In this document: positions 1-8,222 of the stretch, piece by piece
How positions within the stretch are numbered: the first letter of the stretch is position 1
Layout of the letters: each line of letters begins with the position of its first letter
Source of the DNA: an uncultured Dialister sp.
GTDB lineage: Bacteria; Bacillota; Negativicutes; Veillonellales; Dialisteraceae
Length of the DNA stretch: 31,696 nucleotides
Assembly (NCBI GenBank): GCA_900759415.1
Contig: CAAEVC010000018.1
Span: 1-31,696 of the forward strand
Reading direction: 5' to 3'
The notes under the pieces: model-generated
Told to the model about the DNA's origin: nothing
Databases searched by the model: none
The model's input: only the letters and a program-made list of their open reading frames with translations
Translations under genes and position numbers: made by a program

Positions 1-91
1 CCCATCACTTGCGTTAAGATTGTGATGAGATTATACCATGACTGGGACATTTTCATTTGTGGTTACTTGAGACAATATCACTTGTGGTTCA
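1..91. mobile_element. Possible right end of an IS21-family insertion sequence
   Basis: Two imperfect direct repeats about 25 bases apart lie at 44-64 and 69-89 (17 of 21 bases identical, both ending TTGTGGTT). IS21-family elements carry such repeated transposase-binding sites at their ends and terminate in CA; a CA occurs at 90-91. A reading frame ending in TAA at 15-17 would be where an istB gene stops, but only five codons are visible. The rest of the element would lie outside the window. Inference from repeat layout only; the call is tentative. Confidence 0.33.
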
Positions 92-143
92 TAGCACTGC
101 TCTTGCTCTGGGCTCATAGCTCATCGTTTCCCCTTATATATGT

Positions 144-149
144 TATAAT
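144..149 (+). promoter_or_regulatory. -10 box of the polA operon
   Basis: A perfect TATAAT followed by AAAGAATAA lies 60 bases before the polA start. The -35 region is not recognisable at the usual spacing. The same TATAATAAAGA context recurs before the gene at 4789 and before ogt, which supports it as a house-style promoter of this genome. The polA ribosome-binding site (GGGAGG) sits at about 199-204. Confidence 0.5.
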
Positions 150-208
150 AAAGAATAACTGTTTATTTTTTTTCATTTCATAGAACTTGCCAGTGGCAGG
201 GAGGTTAT

Positions 209-2788
209 ATGAACCATAAATTAGTAGTTATTGATGGAAGCAGTCTTCTGTTTCGTGCCTTTTACGCACTTCCGCCGACCATGACTTCGCCGGATGGTAT
301 CCCGACCAACGCAGTGTACGGATTCCTCCGGATGCTCATGGGGCTTTACCGGGATTTGGATCCAGAATACATGGCAGTCACTTTCGATAAGGACCGTCAT
401 ACTTTCAGAACCGATATGTATGACGGATACAAGGCCACAAGAAAACCGGCGCCTGATGAACTGGTGCCTCAGTTTGATCTCATCCTCGATGTGCTCCGGG
501 TGATGGGAGTAGCAGTATACAGCCTTTCAGGCTATGAAGGGGACGATATCCTCGGCACCCTTTCCGCCCGCTATGAAGATGAACTTCCGGTAAATATTGT
601 GACCGGTGACCGGGATGCCCTCCAGCTCTCTTCGCCAAAGACCACGGTCCTTCTTACTCAGAAGGGGATTACAGACATGGCAGTCATGACGCCGGAAGCA
701 GTGATGGCGAAATACCAGATCACTCCGTCCCAGGTCATCGACATGAAGGCTCTCATGGGAGATACAGCCGATAATATTCCTGGCGTCCCGGGAGTTGGGG
801 AAAAGACCGCTCTTGGACTTCTGAAGGAATATGAAACTCTGGATAATATTTATGCCCATGTGGATGAAATCAAAGGAGCCAGAGGAAAGAAACTCAGAGA
901 AAACAAGGACATGGCCTATCTTTCCTACAAACTGGCCACCATCAAGAGGGATGTGCCTCTCGATGCACCGCTGGAAGATATGAAGCAGCCTGTTCATCTG
1001 GAAGAAATGAAAGAACTCTTCAGCCGCCTTGGTATCAATCTTCTGAAGCAGTTTGCGGAACTTCCCCGTTTCCGGATGCTTTCTGAAATGAAGAAGGAAG
1101 AAAGCGCAGAGACTCTGGTGGAAGTGAAACCCTGGGATTCTTCCCTTTCCTTCAAAGATAAGGTGACTGCTCTCTGGGCAGACCTTTCAGGAAAGGCTCC
1201 CTTCCTTGCATCTTCCATGGTGGTCATTTCTTCTGGAAATGAAGTGTACAGCGCTATCCCTTCCCAGTATGAAGAAGTGAGAGAGAAACTGAAGGAAGCA
1301 AAGGCCATTGTGGTGGAAGACAGCAAGTCCATCATAGAGTCTGATTTTGAGGGCGATGACCTTCCTTTCTTTGATATATCCCTTGCAGCTTACCTTCTGG
1401 ATCCTACCAGAGTGACCTATCCTTTATCCTATCTGGCAGGGCTCTTTGGAAAACCGGTCATCTATCCTGATGATCTGGAAAAGAAGGAAGATAAGGGATG
1501 CTGCATTACTCTCTTCCTGGCCTCCCTTTATGAAGAGGCAGAAGAGAAGCTGGATGAAAATGGAGTCTCAAAACTTTTCCATGAAATAGAACAGCCTCTC
1601 GTCCGGGTGCTGGCGGCTATGGAAAAGGCAGGCATTGCTACCGACCAGGAAAAATGGGATCAGGTACGGAGCGAAATGAAAGGGGAAGAAGAAAGACTGG
1701 TCCGGGAAATCTATGAAGAGGCCGGCGAATCTTTCAATATCAATTCGCCAAAGCAGCTGGGTCATATCCTTTTCGAAAAAATGGGAATGCCTGCAGGGAA
1801 GAAAACGAAGACCGGCTACTCTACAGCCGCCGACGTGCTGGAGGAACTGGCGGTTTCCTATCCTGTGGTAAGGACCATTCTCCGCTACCGCACCCTTTCC
1901 AAGCTGATTTCTACCTATCTGGACGCCCTTCCGCTTCTCATACGGAAGGAGACAGGAAGGATACATACATCCTTCAATCAGATGGTCACTGCTACCGGCC
2001 GTCTTTCCAGCTCGGATCCGAATCTGCAGAACATTCCTGTCCGGGTGGAGGAAGGAAAGAAAATCCGCTCCCTCTTCGTACCAGGCGATGGGTATGACTG
2101 TTTCATTTCTTCCGATTATTCTCAGGTAGAACTCCGCGTCATGGCCCATATGTCAGGGGATGAAAGCCTGATTCAGGCATTCATCAATAAGGAAGACATC
2201 CATAGAAGAACGGCAGCAGAAGTGCTGGGCATTCCTTTTGAAGAAGTCACAGACCAGCAGCGAAGCCATGCGAAGGCAGTCAATTTCGGTATCATTTACG
2301 GCATCAGCGATTTCGGCCTTGCCCGCCAGCTGGGAATCACCAGGACGGAAGCGGCTGATTACATTGCTGCTTACTTTGCCAGATATCCCAGGATCCATGA
2401 ATTCATGAAGACCATGGTAGAAAAGGCAAGGGAAACAGGAAGGGCAGTTACTCTCTTTGGCAGATACAGAGAGCTGCCGGACATCCACAGCAAAAATTTC
2501 AACCGCCGTTCCTTTGCAGAGCGGACCGCTATGAATACCCCGATTCAGGGCACTGCTGCGGATATCATGAAAATCGCCATGATCAATGTATACAGAAAGA
2601 TGAAGGACGGTCATTTCAAGAGCCGTGTCCTCCTTCAGGTACACGATGAACTGGTGGCAGAAGTGGTGGAAGAAGAAAGAGAGAGAGTCGCTCGTCTTCT
2701 GAAGGAAATCATGGAATCGGCAGTCACCCTGAAAGTACCGCTGGTGGCTGATGTGAATACAGGAAAGAATTGGGCAGAAACCAAGTAG
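209..2788 (+). CDS. polA: DNA polymerase I
   Basis: Family A DNA polymerase used in Okazaki-fragment processing and repair; 859 residues, normal for the family. The N-terminal 290 or so residues are the FEN-like 5'-3' exonuclease (VIDGSSLLFRAFYALPP, then a TADNIPGVPGVGEKTA helix-hairpin-helix). The middle region (about 300-460) is the 3'-5' exonuclease fold but shows no DxE proofreading motif, as in Bacillus-type PolI, so proofreading is probably absent. The polymerase domain has motif A (DYSQVELRVMAHMS, near 634), motif B (RSHAKAVNFGIIYG, near 686) and motif C (QVHDEL, near 810). First gene of a tight operon; coaE starts 8 bases after its stop. The first ATG has a good ribosome-binding site. 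Confidence 0.98.
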   Translation: MNHKLVVIDGSSLLFRAFYALPPTMTSPDGIPTNAVYGFLRMLMGLYRDLDPEYMAVTFDKDRHTFRTDMYDGYKATRKPAPDELVPQFDLILDVLRVMGVAVYSLSGYEGDDILGTLSARYEDELPVNIVTGDRDALQLSSPKTTVLLTQKGITDMAVMTPEAVMAKYQITPSQVIDMKALMGDTADNIPGVPGVGEKTALGLLKEYETLDNIYAHVDEIKGARGKKLRENKDMAYLSYKLATIKRDVPLDAPLEDMKQPVHLEEMKELFSRLGINLLKQFAELPRFRMLSEMKKEESAETLVEVKPWDSSLSFKDKVTALWADLSGKAPFLASSMVVISSGNEVYSAIPSQYEEVREKLKEAKAIVVEDSKSIIESDFEGDDLPFFDISLAAYLLDPTRVTYPLSYLAGLFGKPVIYPDDLEKKEDKGCCITLFLASLYEEAEEKLDENGVSKLFHEIEQPLVRVLAAMEKAGIATDQEKWDQVRSEMKGEEERLVREIYEEAGESFNINSPKQLGHILFEKMGMPAGKKTKTGYSTAADVLEELAVSYPVVRTILRYRTLSKLISTYLDALPLLIRKETGRIHTSFNQMVTATGRLSSSDPNLQNIPVRVEEGKKIRSLFVPGDGYDCFISSDYSQVELRVMAHMSGDESLIQAFINKEDIHRRTAAEVLGIPFEEVTDQQRSHAKAVNFGIIYGISDFGLARQLGITRTEAADYIAAYFARYPRIHEFMKTMVEKARETGRAVTLFGRYRELPDIHSKNFNRRSFAERTAMNTPIQGTAADIMKIAMINVYRKMKDGHFKSRVLLQVHDELVAEVVEEERERVARLLKEIMESAVTLKVPLVADVNTGKNWAETK

Positions 2789-2795
2789 GAGAAGT

Positions 2796-3419
2796 ATGTA
2801 CCGCATAGGACTGACTGGAGGAGTGGGCAGCGGAAAGAGCACCGTTTCCTCCTATATGAAAGAATTGGGGATTCCTGTCATTGACGGGGATCAGCTGGCA
2901 AGAGAAGCTGTGAAACCGGGAAGCCTGGCCATGATGGAAATCGGGGAAGCTTTCGGAAAGGAAATCTTCCTTCCCGATGGAAATCTCGACCGCCTGAAAG
3001 TGGCTGAGCTGGTCTTTAAGGATGAAGAGAAAAGGCAGAAGCTGAACGGCATCATCCATCCCTTCATCTGGCACCGCACTCAGGAAGAACTGCACCGGGC
3101 ACAGGAAGAAGGCCATCCGGTGGCTGTCCTTGACATGCCTCTTCTTCTTGAAATCGGCTGGCAGCTCCGGGTGGAAGAAGTCTGGGTGGTGGAAGTGCCG
3201 CTGGAAATACAGATACAGCGGGTCATTTCCAGAGACGGATTCACCAGAGAGCAGGTGATGGAGCGGATTCACAAACAGATGCCTACGGCGCACAAAATCA
3301 ATTATGCTGATGTGATCATTCACAACAGCCGCTCTATCGAAGATACAAGACGGCAGGTCCGGGAAGCTCTGAAAAGAGTACCAGGCTTTATATTTCCCAA
3401 AGGGTTGGAAGAAAAATGA
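2796..3419 (+). CDS. coaE: Dephospho-CoA kinase
   Basis: Catalyses the last step of coenzyme A synthesis, ATP-dependent phosphorylation of the 3'-OH of dephospho-CoA, in the cytosol. The 207-residue protein begins with a P-loop, GGVGSGKST at residues 8-16, followed by the acidic IDGDQLAREA segment near 29-38 and the DMPLLLE segment of the CoA-binding lid region, all typical of CoaE. It follows polA with 7 bases between, and its last four bases (ATGA) overlap the start of the transglycosylase gene, so the three are translationally linked. The polA-coaE-transglycosylase order is a common Firmicute arrangement. Confidence 0.97.
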   Translation: MYRIGLTGGVGSGKSTVSSYMKELGIPVIDGDQLAREAVKPGSLAMMEIGEAFGKEIFLPDGNLDRLKVAELVFKDEEKRQKLNGIIHPFIWHRTQEELHRAQEEGHPVAVLDMPLLLEIGWQLRVEEVWVVEVPLEIQIQRVISRDGFTREQVMERIHKQMPTAHKINYADVIIHNSRSIEDTRRQVREALKRVPGFIFPKGLEEK

Positions 3420-4021
3420 GAACTGCACTGAAACACAGGAAGAGAGAAGTACATAGGCACCAGGGAAACACCGGCGCTATGGTGTTTACTCTTTTTCTTG
3501 CGCTTCTCTGTGTCCTCTCTCTTCTCATCCTTTCGGATCCAAGATTCCTCCGTCCCAGTGAACCGGTGTCTCACATCATCGAACAGAGTGCCATGGAAGA
3601 AAATATTTCTCCTTCCCTTCTGGAGGCGGTCATCCGAACAGAAAGCAAATTTGACGAAAAAGCCATTTCCCATGTAGGGGCAGTGGGCATGATGCAGCTC
3701 ATGCCTGATACAGCGGCTTGGATTTCTGAAACCAGCGGACTTCCTTCTGATAATCTGGAAAGTCCGGAGCAGAATATCCCGCTGGGCGCTTGGTATCTTA
3801 ATTTCCTTCTGAAGAAATATCACAACAATGAAGTGCTGGCGCTGGCAGCCTACAATGCAGGCCGGGGCAATGTGGATGAATGGATTGAAAAGAAGGGCTG
3901 GCCGGAAGGTTTCAATGATATCGATCAGATTCCCTTCCCGGAAACAAGAGAATTCGTGAAATCCGTGGTCCATACAGAAGCATGGCTGGAGGAAGAAAGG
4001 AAAGACAAAAATGGCAGATGA
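3416..4021 (+). CDS. Membrane-anchored lytic transglycosylase (SLT domain)
   Basis: Peptidoglycan-cleaving enzyme that forms 1,6-anhydro-muropeptides. The 201-residue protein has a basic N-terminus, one membrane segment at about 22-41 without an obvious cleavage site, then a goose-lysozyme-like SLT domain. The catalytic glutamate is E76 in RTESKFD. It is followed by the family motifs GAVGMMQLMP (about 88-97) and LAAYNAGRGNV (about 142-152). The domain should face the periplasm. Its ATG overlaps the coaE stop (ATGA) and its own end overlaps the next gene by 11 bases. It is shorter than full Slt70, matching the small single-domain enzymes common beside coaE in Firmicutes. Confidence 0.93.
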   Translation: MRTALKHRKREVHRHQGNTGAMVFTLFLALLCVLSLLILSDPRFLRPSEPVSHIIEQSAMEENISPSLLEAVIRTESKFDEKAISHVGAVGMMQLMPDTAAWISETSGLPSDNLESPEQNIPLGAWYLNFLLKKYHNNEVLALAAYNAGRGNVDEWIEKKGWPEGFNDIDQIPFPETREFVKSVVHTEAWLEEERKDKNGR

Positions 4022-4709
4022 CAGCAAACTGGAAAAAGAACGGCAGGAACGACGGAAGAAATTCCTGGACTGGGATGCAGAACATGAACTGCCGCAGGAG
4101 ATAGGGGATTATCATTTCAGAAGAATCGATTCCCAGGAAGGCCGCATTTACTATGCCTTCGGCTGGTTCAATGATAAGAACAACTGGAAGGTGAGAGTCC
4201 TCTTTGACGAAGAAACCATGGATTATATGGTCAAGTCGGATCTCCATCTGGTCACTCTCACAGAAATCGAACTTATCACCGGGGACTTTGAAGAGTTCAG
4301 AAGAAATCTGAAACTTCTCACCCCTCCCTATATTGAAAAAGAACTGATTCATCGGGAAAAAGTTTCTATCCTTGTGGCAGATAAGGAATTCATGACCTGG
4401 GATTATGAAGAACTTCTCCCTCCATCCCTCGGCCACTACGAAAGGGGGATTGAGCCGAAAATGCCGGTCCTTGGACTGAACGGTTCCTACATCATCGCCG
4501 CTTATGAATGTGATGAAAAAGACACAGGCATCCTTTTCTTCTACAATATGTATCGCGATGAATACTATGGGGAACTCCGCGCTCAGGGAATCCCAGGCAT
4601 CATTCATCAGTATGATGCAAAGGACCTGGGGGAACTGGTAGAAAAAATGAAAGAACATCTTGCAAAAGATCTGGAAGAGCTTTATAATAATCCAGTCATT
4701 CCAGAATAA
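4011..4709 (+). CDS. Conserved hypothetical protein in the polA operon
   Basis: A 232-residue soluble protein I do not recognise. It starts with a highly charged, probably helical segment (residues 3-24, rich in K, E and R) and ends with another charged helix (about 205-225, DLGELVEKMKEHLAKDLEEL). The middle looks like mixed beta strands with many aromatic residues (YYAFGWFNDKNNW; GILFFYNMYRDEYYGEL). There is no signal peptide, membrane segment or obvious catalytic motif. It overlaps the transglycosylase gene by 11 bases and so is translated from the same message; the next gene has its own promoter. Likely lineage-specific. Confidence 0.85.
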   Translation: MADDSKLEKERQERRKKFLDWDAEHELPQEIGDYHFRRIDSQEGRIYYAFGWFNDKNNWKVRVLFDEETMDYMVKSDLHLVTLTEIELITGDFEEFRRNLKLLTPPYIEKELIHREKVSILVADKEFMTWDYEELLPPSLGHYERGIEPKMPVLGLNGSYIIAAYECDEKDTGILFFYNMYRDEYYGELRAQGIPGIIHQYDAKDLGELVEKMKEHLAKDLEELYNNPVIPE

Positions 4710-4719
4710 GGAGGATTTC

Positions 4720-4760
4720 CCTTATCTTTGCACTCCTTTTGGTATATAATAAAGATAAGG
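4720..4760 (+). promoter_or_regulatory. Promoter of the outer-membrane protein gene, framed by a perfect inverted repeat
   Basis: A TATAAT -10 box lies at 4745-4750, followed by the ribosome-binding site AAAGGAGG at about 4775-4782. The -10 is enclosed by a perfect 10-bp inverted repeat: CCTTATCTTT at 4720-4729 and AAAGATAAGG at 4751-4760. The left arm covers the -35 region and the right arm covers the probable transcription start. There is no T tract after it, so it is not an intrinsic terminator. An operator is the simplest reading. Confidence 0.55.
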
Positions 4761-4788
4761 AAAACATTTTCAGAAAGGAGGACTCGGT

Positions 4789-5295
4789 ATGAAGAAAATT
4801 TTACTGACAGCATCCATTCTTGCCATTGCATGCGGCGCTGGACAGGCAAGTGCATTCGGCGGCATCATGGATGTAGACGCAGGCTATGGATACAGCAATG
4901 CAGCTGATGGTATCCACAGCGCACACATCGAAGTGAAACCAATCCCGAAACTGGCAATCGGCGCAGAATACCGCCATTGGAACAACAGAGGCAATGAAAC
5001 CGACGTATATGCAAAATATAAGATCGGCAAACTGTATGTAGGCGCAGGTAATCGTAACTATTATGACAGAGATGCCAAAATGTACGGACTGATTGAAGGA
5101 AGAACGAATCTCATCGGACCGCTGGACGCTTATGCAGGTCTTCTCGTTTCCAGCGAGGAAAGACAGTATAAGGCAGGCCTTCAGGTCGACCTGGTACCGA
5201 CTTCCTTCGATGTGGACGTGAACTACACCTACGATGACAGAGATGACGTAGAAAATGAAAAAGGCGTAGGCATCGGTTTGAACTATCATTTCTAA
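4789..5295 (+). CDS. Small outer-membrane beta-barrel-like protein
   Basis: A 168-residue protein with a clear signal peptide (MKKILLTASILAIACGAGQASA, cleavage after about residue 22). The mature part is made of short alternating strands rich in Y, G and charged residues (for example KIGKLYVGAGNRNYY and SFDVDVNYTYDDRDD). It ends GIGLNYHF: a C-terminal phenylalanine preceded by alternating hydrophobic positions is the recognition signal for the outer-membrane barrel assembly machine. Size and strand pattern suggest an eight-strand barrel, which would imply a diderm envelope. It is monocistronic, with its own promoter and a strong terminator, and a strong ribosome-binding site suggests high expression. 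Function (adhesion, lipid or structural role) cannot be told. Confidence 0.8.
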   Translation: MKKILLTASILAIACGAGQASAFGGIMDVDAGYGYSNAADGIHSAHIEVKPIPKLAIGAEYRHWNNRGNETDVYAKYKIGKLYVGAGNRNYYDRDAKMYGLIEGRTNLIGPLDAYAGLLVSSEERQYKAGLQVDLVPTSFDVDVNYTYDDRDDVENEKGVGIGLNYHF

Positions 5296-5299
5296 AAAG

Positions 5300-5327
5300 A
5301 GTGGCTGTGGAAAACAGCCACTTTTTT
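5300..5327 (+). terminator. Rho-independent terminator of the outer-membrane protein gene
   Basis: Perfect 9-bp stem AGTGGCTGT / ACAGCCACT (5300-5308 and 5314-5322) with a GGAAA loop and a run of six T directly after. It begins five bases after the stop codon. Confidence 0.9.
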
Positions 5328-5335
5328 GGTAGAGA

Positions 5336-5371
5336 AAACGCCTCTGAATCTGCTTGACTCAGAGGCGTTTT
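5336..5371. terminator. Second, bidirectional-looking hairpin between convergent genes
   Basis: Perfect 12-bp stem AAACGCCTCTGA / TCAGAGGCGTTT (5336-5347 and 5359-5370) with A-rich and T-rich flanks on both sides. It lies between the plus-strand gene ending at 5295 and the minus-strand gene ending at 5466, so it can stop transcription from either side. The rest of 5372-5465 shows nothing I can name. Confidence 0.75.
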
Positions 5372-5465
5372 GTTGTGAAAATTTTTTGAACCGGATGACA
5401 GCGGTTACCAACTCTATATTAGTAAGCCGTAAGTACCGAAGGTGAGATGGTCCTCGGCTTGCTCC

Positions 5466-6260
5466 TTATTTCACCACATCCCATTCAGGGCGGCGGTCTT
5501 TGAATACGTTGATTTTTGTCCGTACTTCTTTGATGATGTCGGTGTCGATGCGGCCGAAGGCGATGTCTTCTTCTCTGTCCAGATGGCAGATGTCTTCACC
5601 CCAGGGGTCTAAGAGGAGGGATTCACCGGCATATTCCATGCCGCCTGACAGGCCTGCTTCATTGACGGCCGCCAGATAGAACTGGTTTTCAATGGCTCTT
5701 GCCTGATTGAGCCGCACCCAGTGATTGTTCCTTATCCTTGGCCAGGCAGCAGGAACGAAGAAGAGGTCCACGCCCTGCAGTGCTACCCTTCTGATGAGTT
5801 CAGGGAAACGGATGTCGTAGCAGATGGCCATGGAACAGGAAATGTCGTCCAGAGTGAAATGGGCAAGGTGATTGCCCATACGGTAATAGTCCGGTTCACC
5901 GGAAAGGGAGAAGCCATGCATCTTGTCGTAAGTGGAAATAAGATCTCCCTTCCTGTTAAATACGTAGGAGCGGTTGTAAATATCTTCTCCTTCTCTCACC
6001 GTAGAACTGCCGCCGACAATATTCACTTCATGGCGGGAAGCGAAATCAGAAAGGAGCGCTTTCGTTTCTCTTCCTTCTTCATCGGCAGTTTCATGAAGAA
6101 TTTCTGCCGGGAAGAATCCGGTGTTCCATGTTTCAGGGAGGACAAGGATGTCCGGCTTCTTTGCTATGGCAGACTCCATGAGTTCTCTTACATGGGCAAA
6201 GTTTGCTTTCGGATTTCCCATTTCCACCTGCATCTGAATGAGTGCTATCCGTAATTTCAT
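5466..6260 (-). CDS. Carbon-nitrogen hydrolase (nitrilase superfamily, omega-amidase-like)
   Basis: A 264-residue cytosolic amidase of the nitrilase superfamily. The catalytic triad is visible: E43 in LPETWNTGFF, K113 in YDKMHGFS and C147 in AICYDIRFPEL. The sequence resembles the Nit2/YafV omega-amidase branch, which hydrolyses alpha-ketoglutaramate or alpha-ketosuccinamate left by glutamine/asparagine transamination; substrate assignment is inference. The start has GGAGGTATTCT just upstream (reverse strand). It lies downstream of, and on the same strand as, the M18 aminopeptidase, with about 160 bases of hairpin-rich sequence between, so it is probably a separate unit. Confidence 0.9.
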   Translation of the reverse strand: MKLRIALIQMQVEMGNPKANFAHVRELMESAIAKKPDILVLPETWNTGFFPAEILHETADEEGRETKALLSDFASRHEVNIVGGSSTVREGEDIYNRSYVFNRKGDLISTYDKMHGFSLSGEPDYYRMGNHLAHFTLDDISCSMAICYDIRFPELIRRVALQGVDLFFVPAAWPRIRNNHWVRLNQARAIENQFYLAAVNEAGLSGGMEYAGESLLLDPWGEDICHLDREEDIAFGRIDTDIIKEVRTKINVFKDRRPEWDVVK

Positions 6261-6297
6261 AGAATACCTCCTGAAAAACAGAGTTTGAGCAGAGGAA

Positions 6298-6375
6298 GCC
6301 GGCAGAACCGGCGTCCTTGGAAGTATGAGGACTGATTATCTGATTGAGGTATCAGCCATAATCAGCGGCGCTGAT
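6298..6375. repeat. Cluster of small palindromes between the aminopeptidase and amidase genes
   Basis: Four overlapping inverted repeats are packed here: GCCGG/CCGGC (6298-6312); CTGATTAT/ATAATCAG (6332-6339 and 6358-6365), which encloses CTGAT/ATCAG (6340-6344 and 6351-6355); and ATCAGCG-G-CGCTGAT (6361-6375), which shares bases with the second. The last two cannot form together. They sit upstream of the amidase gene on the minus strand. Confidence 0.5.
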
Positions 6376-6394
6376 GAATTTGTGCTCATAGCTG

Positions 6395-6428
6395 AAAGAG
6401 GGCTGTATTTCACAGCCCTCTTTTTATT
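6395..6428. terminator. Terminator hairpin at the end of the M18 aminopeptidase gene
   Basis: Perfect 12-bp stem AAAGAGGGCTGT / ACAGCCCTCTTT (6395-6406 and 6412-6423), loop ATTTC. It directly abuts the stop of the minus-strand aminopeptidase gene. The longer T run is on the plus-strand side, while only three T follow on the minus strand, so its strength in the gene's own direction is uncertain. Confidence 0.7.
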
Positions 6429-7710
6429 TGAAAAATTCAATCATTGCATTGACGAGGTAGGCGGTATCCAGAGTGCCTGCGGTTTCATAGGAAGAATGCA
6501 TGGCAAGCTGGGGGAGACCGATGTCTACAGTGGGCATGGCTACCTTTGTATTGGAGATGTTTCCAAGGGTGGAGCCACCTGCCAGGTCGCTGCGGTTGGT
6601 GAAGGTCTGTGTCGGAATATTGACGCCGGCACAGAGATTTTTGAAATAAGCGGCAGAATAAGCGTTGGTCGCATAATGGTTCTGCGCATTGTACTTGATG
6701 ACGATGCCGCCATTGATGACCGGGCGGTTGGTGGGATCTGCATATTCCGGATGGTTCGGATGGATGCTGTGGGCATTGTCTGCAGATACCATGAAGGATC
6801 TGGCCATCATGGCCATAGTTTCGTCCAGAGAGTATCCAAGGGAAAGGGAGAGGCGGGTGAGCACATTGTGAAGGAATGTGGAACCGGCGCCTGCTGCGCT
6901 CTGGCTTCCTGTTTCTTCATTGTCGAAGAGAGCATAGACGGAGATGGCTTCTTCTTTCTTCCCGATGGTATATCCACGGAATGTGGCAAAGGCACACTGG
7001 AGATCATCGAGTTTCGGGGAAGAGAGGAATTCCTTTTCTTCGCCCCATACGGTGCCTGGTACCCGGCTGTAGAGATAGAGGTCGTGGGAAAGGATATCTT
7101 CCGTCTTGACCTTTGCTGCCGCTGCAATCACGTCCATGAAGGATGTCTTTCCGGAAGACAGTCCATAGAGAGGGAGGAGATCCTTCTGGATGTTCCATTC
7201 CTTGCCCTGATTGACACTGCGGTTCATATGGATGGCGACAGATGGGATGACCAGCATGGTGCCGTCTACAGCCACCAGTTTCTGGGCCAGATGACCGTTT
7301 TCTCTTACATAGAAACGGCCTGCCACCGAAAGGGGACGGTCGAGCCAGGTGGACATGATCATTCCGCCATATCCTTCTACGTTCAGCCGGACGTAGGGGC
7401 CGTCTTTCATTTCCGGATTTTCTTTGATTTTAAAAGTAGGGGAATCGGCATGGGAAGCCACGATTTTAAAAGAATGGCCGCCGTCTTCAGGCACGGTGAA
7501 CGCAATGAGAGCGCTTCCATTCCTGGTGACCACATATTTGCCGCCCTTTTCAATATGCCAGCTGTCTTCTTCTCTGATTTCCGTAAATCCGGAGTAGAGG
7601 AGAGCTGCCTTGATGCCTCTTACCGCATGGAATACGGAAGGGGACTTGCTGATGAAATGAATCAGACTTTCAGATACTTCCTGTGGTGTTTCCGGTTTTT
7701 CCAGTTCCAT
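6424..7710 (-). CDS. apeB: M18 family zinc aminopeptidase
   Basis: A 428-residue cytosolic dinuclear-zinc aminopeptidase that trims N-terminal residues from peptides. Family signatures appear in order: VASHADSPTFKIKENP (first zinc histidine), STWLDRPLSVAGR (bridging aspartate region), FDNEETGSQSAAGAGS (catalytic and metal glutamates), MVSADNAHSIHPNHPEY (metal aspartate) and AMHSSYETAG (last histidine). Length fits bacterial M18 enzymes. Its ATG shares one base with the stop of the upstream secreted-protein gene (TAATG), so translation is coupled. It would act on peptides taken up by this probably asaccharolytic organism. Confidence 0.95.
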   Translation of the reverse strand: MELEKPETPQEVSESLIHFISKSPSVFHAVRGIKAALLYSGFTEIREEDSWHIEKGGKYVVTRNGSALIAFTVPEDGGHSFKIVASHADSPTFKIKENPEMKDGPYVRLNVEGYGGMIMSTWLDRPLSVAGRFYVRENGHLAQKLVAVDGTMLVIPSVAIHMNRSVNQGKEWNIQKDLLPLYGLSSGKTSFMDVIAAAAKVKTEDILSHDLYLYSRVPGTVWGEEKEFLSSPKLDDLQCAFATFRGYTIGKKEEAISVYALFDNEETGSQSAAGAGSTFLHNVLTRLSLSLGYSLDETMAMMARSFMVSADNAHSIHPNHPEYADPTNRPVINGGIVIKYNAQNHYATNAYSAAYFKNLCAGVNIPTQTFTNRSDLAGGSTLGNISNTKVAMPTVDIGLPQLAMHSSYETAGTLDTAYLVNAMIEFFK

Positions 7711-8093
7711 TATTTCTTATGGTTCACCTTTCTCTGATATACTGCTTCGGCCATTTCAGCGCGGGCGCGGATGACCGGATTGGTGGAGTTGATGGAAGTA
7801 GGAGTGAAATTGCTGGTATAGTGCAGTGTCTTTGTTTCCTTTTCCATTTCTACTACCTGAATGGTGCCGGCTGTGCGGTCATAGGCATAGGTATAGGTGC
7901 AGGTGCCGCCTTCAATGGACTCGATGGCTACGAAATTCAGGATTTCATGGCCATTGGTGGTATGTTTCACACTGGTTTCATCCATATCAATGGAAATGGT
8001 GTCATTATATTTCCATAAATTCTCTGCAGAAACAGAGAAAGTACCTGCCGCTACTGCAGCAGCTAAACCTAAAGCAATGAGCATCTTTTTCAT
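7710..8093 (-). CDS. Small secreted hypothetical protein
   Basis: A 127-residue protein with a signal peptide (MKKMLIALGLAAAVAAGTFSVSA, cleavage near residue 23). The mature 104 residues look like a small beta-rich domain (LWKYNDTISIDMDETSV, TCTYTYAYDRTAGTIQVVEM) with a basic C-terminal helix. It has a single cysteine in the mature part and no lipobox. It is the first gene of a minus-strand unit with the M18 aminopeptidase, sharing a TAATG junction. The family is not recognised. Pairing an exported protein with a cytosolic peptidase by translational coupling is odd and may only reflect compact gene packing. Confidence 0.82.
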   Translation of the reverse strand: MKKMLIALGLAAAVAAGTFSVSAENLWKYNDTISIDMDETSVKHTTNGHEILNFVAIESIEGGTCTYTYAYDRTAGTIQVVEMEKETKTLHYTSNFTPTSINSTNPVIRARAEMAEAVYQRKVNHKK

Positions 8094-8154
8094 AGGTATA
8101 CACTCTCTTTCCCGGAAAAATATTCTTTTTCCGTTAACTCAATATATATGTTTC

Positions 8155-8163
8155 ATTATACCA
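8155..8163 (-). promoter_or_regulatory. Extended -10 promoter for the secreted-protein/M18 unit
   Basis: On the minus strand TGG-TATAAT is read from 8163 to 8155. The TGn element upstream of a perfect -10 compensates for the absence of a convincing -35. It lies about 60 bases before the start at 8093. Confidence 0.5.
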
Positions 8164-8222
8164 TATGAAAAGAAAAGTAAAAAAGAATGTGCCCCGTCCT
8201 GTCATGCATCCCGCCTTTTTTC

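Noticed and set aside
1..183. Open frame of 60 codons from the left edge
   Set aside because: It runs through the IS-like repeats and the polA promoter; composition is unlike a protein (poly-L, poly-F).
6325..7737. Plus-strand open frame of 470 codons
   Set aside because: It lies opposite the M18 aminopeptidase, whose frame carries all family motifs; the plus-strand product has no recognisable domain and no ribosome-binding site.
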